A DNA stretch of 11,500 nt from assembly GCA_945860335.1 (NCBI GenBank), contig CAMAQW010000041.1, positions 1-11,500 on the forward strand. The letters are read 5' to 3'. The translations under genes were made by a program, and so were the position numbers. This document shows, piece by piece, positions 6,130-11,500 of this stretch. How positions within the stretch are numbered: the first letter of the stretch is position 1; the number at the start of each line of letters is the position of its first letter. The stretch comes from Sediminibacterium ginsengisoli (lineage in GTDB: Bacteria; Bacteroidota; Bacteroidia; Chitinophagales; Chitinophagaceae). The notes under the pieces are model-generated. The model was not told where the DNA came from. It ran no database searches and saw nothing but the letters and a program-made list of their open reading frames with translations.

Positions 6130-6717
6130 CTATTTTTTTGCTTTATACAATTCATTTAAACCTTTTACAAGGTCTGCAGTAATATCGTAGGCTGTGTCTT
6201 TGTAATACATAGAAAGCATATCAGAATTGTTACCCAAAATAAAAGCATACCCTTTAGCCTTATTGTACTCTGCTAAGTAATCGGTAATTTTTTTCTTAAC
6301 GTCTTGTAGTTTTTTCATGCTCTCATCCTGCATTTCGTTATTCATCATTTGCTCCTTGCTCTTAAAGGTCTTGTCCATTTGTTGAAGTTCCTGCTGTCTA
6401 GCATTTACTTCAGCTTCTGACATACGCTGACCATTTTTTTGAAGCTCTTGGTACTTGGCTGCAAATACTTCTTTTAACTGATTCAGTTCATTGTTGTTTT
6501 GCTGCGCTTTTGCTTGAATAGAATTACTCACTTCTTTGTAGTAATTAAATTGAGATTCTACCGAATCAATTTCGAAATAGGCGATTCTAAAATCACCAGA
6601 AGCAACTGGTTTAGAACCTCCAGCTACCGCAGGCTTAGCGCCACTGAACTGAAAATAAAACAAAACTGCAACAGCGATTCCTAAAACAACATTTAAAATG
6701 GTATTGATATTTTTCAT
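6130..6717 (-). CDS. OmpH/Skp-family periplasmic chaperone, membrane-anchored
   Basis: Skp-like proteins hold unfolded outer membrane proteins in the periplasm on their way to the BAM complex. The 195-residue product has one hydrophobic N-terminal segment (about 8-25, VVLGIAVAVLFYFQF). No clear signal peptidase site follows, so it is probably a signal anchor with the rest in the periplasm. RIAYFEIDSVESQF (44-57) corresponds to the conserved first strand of the family. Residues about 60-150 are rich in Gln, Glu, Lys and Met with heptad spacing, as expected for the two long coiled-coil arms of Skp. The C-terminal part YDITADLVKGLNELY (177-191) fits the helix that ends OmpH-family domains. It is followed by a hairpin and preceded by the rpoC terminator, so it is probably a single-gene transcript with its own promoter. 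Family assignment is firm; clients are unknown. Confidence 0.85.
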   Translation of the reverse strand: MKNINTILNVVLGIAVAVLFYFQFSGAKPAVAGGSKPVASGDFRIAYFEIDSVESQFNYYKEVSNSIQAKAQQNNNELNQLKEVFAAKYQELQKNGQRMSEAEVNARQQELQQMDKTFKSKEQMMNNEMQDESMKKLQDVKKKITDYLAEYNKAKGYAFILGNNSDMLSMYYKDTAYDITADLVKGLNELYKAKK

Positions 6718-6721
6718 GATA

Positions 6722-6729
6722 CTAATTTA
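6722..6729 (-). promoter_or_regulatory. Likely promoter -7 element of the OmpH/Skp gene
   Basis: The minus strand reads TAAATTAG, one mismatch from TAnnTTTG, four bases before the ATG. A TTTA resembling the -33 element TTTG lies 21 bp upstream (6754-6751), inside the 3' arm of the rpoC terminator. A promoter is needed here because the strong terminator separates this gene from rpoC. The region is very AT-rich, so a chance match is possible. Confidence 0.5.
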
Positions 6730-6744
6730 TACATTTTATCTATT

Positions 6745-6783
6745 AAAAAGTAAAAGTAGGAAGTGTTGGCTTCCTACTTTTAC
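6745..6783 (-). terminator. Intrinsic terminator of the rpoBC transcript
   Basis: On the minus strand GTAAAAGTAGGAAG (6783-6770) pairs perfectly with CTTCCTACTTTTAC (6763-6750), a 14-bp stem with a 6-nt loop. Five T (6749-6745) follow. It starts 23 nt after the rpoC stop and is the natural end of the ribosomal-protein/RNA polymerase transcript. Confidence 0.92.
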
Positions 6784-6806
6784 AAATATACTAAGGCTAT
6801 AAAATA

Positions 6807-9800
6807 TTATTCTTCCTCATCAAAGCTCATCGCTTCTCTAGTGGTTGCTAATACTTCATATTCTTCTTTGCTTCCTACAATCATGTTCTCGAACTCTTTT
6901 TGTCCGGTACCTGCAGGAATCAAATGACCTGTAATTACATTTTCTTTAAGACCTAACATCAAGTCTTTTTTACCTTGTATTGCCGCTTGGCTTAATACTT
7001 TCGTTGTTTCTTGGAACGAAGCAGCTGAAATCCAGCTTCTAACGCCAAGAGACGCCTTGGTAATACCTAGTAATACTGGAGTAGCGGTTGCAGGTTTTGC
7101 ATCACGCACTTCTACTAGCTTTCTGTCTGAACGGCGTAGAATTGAATTTTCTTCGCGTAGTTCTCTTAATGTTATAATTTGACCAGCTTTGTACGTTGTA
7201 CTTTCACCAGCTTCAGTAACTACTTTTTTGTCATAGATACGGTCATTTTCTTCAATAAAGTCAAATCTATCTTCTAGATCCTCCTCTAAGAATTTAGTAT
7301 CACCAGCATCTACAATTTCTACCTTCTTCATCATCTGACGTACAATCACTTCTACGTGCTTGTCATTGATTTTTACACCTTGTAAACGGTATACCTCTTG
7401 GATTTCATTTACAACGTACTCTTGTACTGCAAATGGTCCTTTGATAGCAAGGATTGCAGCAGGTGCAATTTGTCCATCAGACATTGGCGTACCCGCTTTT
7501 ACGAAGTCACCATCTTGAACTAGGATTTGACGTGTAAGCGGTACTAAGTACTTCTTAATCATGCCATCTTTAGATTCAACAATGATTTCTCTGTTACCAC
7601 GTTTAACGCTACCAAATGCAACCACACCATCGATCTCACAAACAATCGCAGGGTTACCTGGATTACGTGCTTCAAATAGTTCAGTTACACGTGGAAGACC
7701 TCCCGTGATATCGCGGAGCTTACCTAAAATACGAGGAATTTTAACCATCACGAAACCAGCTTTTACTTCGTCGCCTTCTTCTACAGCGATGTGAGATCCA
7801 ACTGGTAAGTTGTAATGCTTGTTATCCTTTCCTTCAACAATGATGGTAGGTATTTTGGTTTTATCTTTTGTTTCAATAACCACTTTTTCGCGGTGACCAG
7901 TTTGCTCATCAGCCTCATCACGGTAGGTAATACCTTCGAGAACGTTGTCAAATTTGATCTTACCGTTTTGCTCAGAAACGATAACGTTGTTAAATGGATC
8001 CCAAGTACAAATCACATCACCCTTTTTCACTTCTTGGCCATCTTTAACGCTTAAGGTAGCACCATAAGGAACGTTGTTGGTGATCATGAGACGGTCGTTT
8101 TTAACGTCCGTGATTCTTACCTCACCTGTACGTCCAATAACAATTTTAGCTTTTTTGCCTTCGTTGTTAACGGTTTCTACCGTACGTAAACCATCAAACT
8201 GAATGGTACCATCAAACTTAGCTACGAGTGTAGATTCGATAGAAGCAGATCCTGCAACACCACCTACGTGGAACGTACGAAGTGTAAGCTGTGTACCTGG
8301 CTCACCAATGGATTGCGCTGCAATGATACCAACTGCATCACCACGTTGAGCGAGGTAACCAGTTGCTAAATTTTTACCATAACATTTTACGCAAACACCA
8401 CGCTTACTTTCGCAAGTAAGTACAGAACGAATCTCTACAGATTCGATACCTGCTTCATCAATTTCTTTAGCAACATCAGATGAAATTTCTTCACCAGCAT
8501 TGATAATTAATTGTTCTGTTACAGGATGGTAAACATTATGTAATGAAGTACGACCTTCAATTCTATCTGATAATTGTTCAATAACATCTTCATTGTCTTT
8601 TAATGCAGATGTTGCAATACCTCTTAAAGTACCACAGTCATCATCCGCAATAACAACGTCTTGAGAAACGTCAACTAGACGGCGTGTTAAGTAACCCGCA
8701 TCGGCTGTTTTTAACGCCGTATCCGCAAGACCCTTACGCGCACCGTGCGTAGAGATGAAGTAATCTAATACGTTAAGACCGCTCTTAAAGTTTGAAAGGA
8801 TTGGGTTTTCAATAACCTCAGATCCTGCGCTACCACTCTTACGTGGCTTAGCCATTAGACCTCTAATACCTACGAGCTGCTTAACCTGTGTTTTACTACC
8901 ACGAGCACCTGAATCAAGCATCATGTAAACAGAGTTAAAGCCTTGCTTGTCTGTTTGCATTTCATGCATTAATGTTTCAGTGATTCTCGTATCTACACGA
9001 CCCCAGATATCAATAACTTGGTTGTAACGCTCGTTATTGGTAATAAGACCCATGTTGTAGTTTTCCCAAACTTCTTCTACTTCTGCTTTAGCATTATCAA
9101 GTAATTCTCCTCTTTGATCAGGAACGATTAAGTCGTTTACGTTAAATGATAAACCACCACGGAATGCCATTCTAAATCCTAGTGTTTTAATATCATCTAA
9201 GAATTTAGCGGTTGTAGGAACGTTTGTGATTTTAATGATATTACCAATAATATCTCTTAAAGATTTCTTGGTTAATAGTGCATTGATATAACCTACTGGT
9301 GCAGGTACGTGTTGATTGAATAACACACGACCAACTGTAGTTTCAATTAATTTTTTAACAATCACACCACCTTCACGAACATTGGTTTTTACTTTGATGT
9401 TTGCGTGTAAATCTACACGGTTCTCATTGTACGCAATGATCACTTCATCCATGCTGTAGAAAGCCATGCCCTGTCCTTTTACGGTTTCAGTTTCAGTGGT
9501 TTTCTTACCCTTGGTAATGTAGTATAAACCAAGTACCATGTCCTGAGAAGGAAGGGTGATTGGCGTACCATTTTGTGGGTTTAGGATGTTGTGAGATGAA
9601 AGCATTAATAACTGTGCTTCAAGTACCGCTGCACTGCTAAGTGGAACGTGTACCGCCATTTGGTCACCATCGAAATCCGCGTTAAACGAAGACGTTACGA
9701 GTGGGTGTAATTGAATGGCTTTACCTTCTACCAACTTAGGTTGGAATGCTTGAATAGACAAGCGGTGAAGTGTTGGGGCACGGTTTAATAATACCGGGTG

Positions 9801-11090
9801 ACCTTTTAAAATATTTTCTAAGATATCCCAAATAACAGCTTCTTTTTTATCTACTAATTTTTTAGCAGACTTCACTGTTTTTACAATACCTCTTTCAATT
9901 AATTTACGAATAACAAATGGCTTAAATAATTCGGCAGCCATATCTTTTGGTAATCCGCACTCGTGCATTTTTAACTCAGGTCCTACAACGATTACAGAAC
10001 GACCAGAATAGTCTACACGCTTACCTAATAAGTTTTGACGGAAACGACCTTGCTTACCTTTTAATACATCCGATAAAGATTTTAAAGCACGTCCACCTTC
10101 TGCTTTAACGGCATTAGATTTACGAGAGTTATCGAATAATGAATCGATCGCTTCTTGTAACATACGTTTTTCATTACGTAAGATTACTTCTGGCGCTTTA
10201 ATTTCTAACAAACGCTTTAAACGGTTGTTACGGATAATTACACGACGGTATAAATCGTTAAGATCTGATGATGCAAAACGACCACCATCTAGAGGTACTA
10301 GTGGACGTAGTTCTGGTGGAATAACTGGAATGTATTGCATTACCATCCACTCAGGCTTGTTTACAATGTGCGTACCTGCTTCACGGAAAGATTCTACTAC
10401 GCTCAAACGCTTTAAAGCATCTGCTTTACGTTGTTGAGAAGTTTCGTTAGCAGCTGCATTACGTAAAGAGAAACTTAAACTATCTAAATCAATTCTTTGC
10501 AATAAACCATGAACGGCTTCTGCACCCATTTTAGCGATGAACTTGTTTGGATCTTCGTCAGGTAAGAATTGATTTTCTTTTGGTAAAGTATCTAATAAAT
10601 CTAAGTATTCTTCTTCGGTTAAAAGATCACCCATGTTTAGGTTTTCTTTGATACCGCCTTGTAATACTACATAACGCTCATAGTAGATGATGGTTTCTAA
10701 TTTCTTAGAACTCATCCCTAATAAATAACCGATTTTGTTAGGTAAAGATTTGAAGTACCAAATGTGCACTACAGGTACCACCAACTTGATGTGACCCATA
10801 CGCTCACGACGTACTTTTTTCTCTGTTACTTCTACACCACATCTGTCACACACAATACCCTTGTAACGGATACGCTTGTATTTACCACAAGCACACTCAT
10901 AATCCTTTACTGGACCAAAAATTCTTTCGCAGAATAAACCATCTCTTTCAGGCTTATACGTACGGTAGTTAATGGTTTCAGGCTTTAATACTTCACCGAA
11001 ACTTCTTTCTAATATATTATCTGGAGAAGCCAGACCGATAGTGATCTCGGAGAAAGTTAATCTTGGTCGATTGTCTCTTTTAATGGCCAT
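6807..11090 (-). CDS. rpoC: DNA-directed RNA polymerase subunit beta'
   Basis: RpoC is the largest subunit of RNA polymerase and carries the catalytic magnesium. The full 1427 residues are present, close to E. coli (1407). The N-terminal zinc site has Cys66, Cys68, Cys81 and Cys84. LGKRVDYSGRSVIVVGPELK lies at 355-374 and LNRAPTLHRLSIQAF at 435-449. The active-site loop NADFDGD is at 470-476, with Asp472, Asp474 and Asp476 binding the metal. The bridge helix is around 775-808 (STHGARKGLADTALKTADAG), the second zinc site has Cys819, Cys893, Cys900 and Cys903, and the trigger loop region is at about 920-946 (IGEPGTQLTLRTFHVGG). No key residue is missing. It follows rpoB by 62 nt with no promoter or terminator visible between them, and it ends in a strong terminator. 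Confidence 0.99.
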   Translation of the reverse strand: MAIKRDNRPRLTFSEITIGLASPDNILERSFGEVLKPETINYRTYKPERDGLFCERIFGPVKDYECACGKYKRIRYKGIVCDRCGVEVTEKKVRRERMGHIKLVVPVVHIWYFKSLPNKIGYLLGMSSKKLETIIYYERYVVLQGGIKENLNMGDLLTEEEYLDLLDTLPKENQFLPDEDPNKFIAKMGAEAVHGLLQRIDLDSLSFSLRNAAANETSQQRKADALKRLSVVESFREAGTHIVNKPEWMVMQYIPVIPPELRPLVPLDGGRFASSDLNDLYRRVIIRNNRLKRLLEIKAPEVILRNEKRMLQEAIDSLFDNSRKSNAVKAEGGRALKSLSDVLKGKQGRFRQNLLGKRVDYSGRSVIVVGPELKMHECGLPKDMAAELFKPFVIRKLIERGIVKTVKSAKKLVDKKEAVIWDILENILKGHPVLLNRAPTLHRLSIQAFQPKLVEGKAIQLHPLVTSSFNADFDGDQMAVHVPLSSAAVLEAQLLMLSSHNILNPQNGTPITLPSQDMVLGLYYITKGKKTTETETVKGQGMAFYSMDEVIIAYNENRVDLHANIKVKTNVREGGVIVKKLIETTVGRVLFNQHVPAPVGYINALLTKKSLRDIIGNIIKITNVPTTAKFLDDIKTLGFRMAFRGGLSFNVNDLIVPDQRGELLDNAKAEVEEVWENYNMGLITNNERYNQVIDIWGRVDTRITETLMHEMQTDKQGFNSVYMMLDSGARGSKTQVKQLVGIRGLMAKPRKSGSAGSEVIENPILSNFKSGLNVLDYFISTHGARKGLADTALKTADAGYLTRRLVDVSQDVVIADDDCGTLRGIATSALKDNEDVIEQLSDRIEGRTSLHNVYHPVTEQLIINAGEEISSDVAKEIDEAGIESVEIRSVLTCESKRGVCVKCYGKNLATGYLAQRGDAVGIIAAQSIGEPGTQLTLRTFHVGGVAGSASIESTLVAKFDGTIQFDGLRTVETVNNEGKKAKIVIGRTGEVRITDVKNDRLMITNNVPYGATLSVKDGQEVKKGDVICTWDPFNNVIVSEQNGKIKFDNVLEGITYRDEADEQTGHREKVVIETKDKTKIPTIIVEGKDNKHYNLPVGSHIAVEEGDEVKAGFVMVKIPRILGKLRDITGGLPRVTELFEARNPGNPAIVCEIDGVVAFGSVKRGNREIIVESKDGMIKKYLVPLTRQILVQDGDFVKAGTPMSDGQIAPAAILAIKGPFAVQEYVVNEIQEVYRLQGVKINDKHVEVIVRQMMKKVEIVDAGDTKFLEEDLEDRFDFIEENDRIYDKKVVTEAGESTTYKAGQIITLRELREENSILRRSDRKLVEVRDAKPATATPVLLGITKASLGVRSWISAASFQETTKVLSQAAIQGKKDLMLGLKENVITGHLIPAGTGQKEFENMIVGSKEEYEVLATTREAMSFDEEE

Positions 11091-11152
11091 ATCTAGGTTG
11101 TAAATTTGTAATGATAATTGTTGTTAATAGATGTGTTGGTTGATTTAAAATC

Positions 11153-11500
11153 TTATTCAAATTTTAAGTCTAAACCTAAACCTCTCAATTCATGTACTAA
11201 TACATTAAATGATTCTGGTACACCCGGACGTGGAATGTTTTCACCTTTAACGATTGCTTCATAGGTTTTTGCTCTACCTATGATATCATCAGACTTAAGG
11301 GTTAATAATTCCTGTAAGATGTTAGCAGCACCATATGCTTCAAGTGCCCATACCTCCATCTCACCAAAACGCTGTCCACCAAACTGAGCCTTACCACCAA
11401 GCGGTTGCTGGGTAATTAAACTGTATGGTCCGATAGAACGTGCGTGCATTTTATCATCAACCATGTGGTGAAGTTTAATCATATAGATTACACCCACAGT
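11153..11500 (-). CDS. rpoB: DNA-directed RNA polymerase subunit beta, 3' end only
   Basis: The last 115 codons of rpoB are present and the gene continues past position 11500. The visible C-terminus contains the highly conserved KLHHMVDDKMHARS, QQPLGGKAQFGGQRFGEMEV and ALEAYGA stretches. These lie next to the active centre and anchor the beta-beta' interface. It ends in GLGLDLKFE, similar to other Bacteroidetes. The reading frame is open through the window edge (the first codon here is ACT), so any apparent start at a GTG near the edge is an artefact of truncation. Confidence 0.98.
   Translation of the reverse strand, partial: TVGVIYMIKLHHMVDDKMHARSIGPYSLITQQPLGGKAQFGGQRFGEMEVWALEAYGAANILQELLTLKSDDIIGRAKTYEAIVKGENIPRPGVPESFNVLVHELRGLGLDLKFE

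Noticed and set aside
11091..11152. Possible promoter for rpoC in the rpoB-rpoC gap
   Set aside because: The gap is AT-rich but I found no TAnnTTTG-like box at suitable spacing; co-transcription with rpoB is the usual arrangement.

Overview
The window is an AT-rich stretch of a Bacteroidetes chromosome. All eight protein genes and one leader-peptide gene lie on the minus strand, so transcription runs from position 11500 towards position 1. Three things place it in Bacteroidetes: the rpoC product (1427 residues, typical N-terminus and zinc site), TAnnTTTG-like promoter elements, and starts with no Shine-Dalgarno sequence. The rpoC N-terminus looks most like Chitinophagales to me, but that rank is a guess from memory, not a search.

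In transcription order: (1) 11500-6745 holds the 3' end of rpoB and all of rpoC, closed by a strong 14-bp intrinsic terminator. (2) 6729-6067 holds a membrane-anchored Skp/OmpH-family chaperone gene with its own likely promoter, followed by a hairpin whose U-tract runs directly into the next start codon. (3) 6066-2034 is a tightly packed run with gaps of 0 to 11 nt: an APC-superfamily amino acid permease, a single-domain heptose-7-phosphate kinase (rfaE1/hldA), an isoaspartyl peptidase/type III asparaginase, and ispD of the MEP isoprenoid pathway. Their functions are unrelated except that permease and asparaginase both concern amino acid supply. (4) 2002-1 is the start of the tryptophan operon: promoter, leader, trpE, and trpG running off the left edge. 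Further trp genes probably lie beyond position 1.

The most interesting part is the 175-nt gap between ispD and trpE. It encodes a 19-residue peptide with three consecutive Trp codons (trpL, 1989-1930), followed by a 12-bp GC-rich terminator that ends 12 nt before the trpE start. A six-base segment inside the last codons of trpL can pair with the terminator's 5' arm. This fits classical ribosome-mediated attenuation: stalling at Trp codons frees the antiterminator, while a ribosome at the trpL stop covers it. A near-perfect promoter element ends five bases before the trpL start codon, so the leader mRNA should have almost no 5' UTR. TrpE also keeps the residues of a tryptophan feedback site, so the pathway would be controlled at both transcription and enzyme level.

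The rest of the window is housekeeping DNA. I see no mobile elements, CRISPR arrays, tRNA or rRNA genes, and no gene-free stretch above 300 bases.
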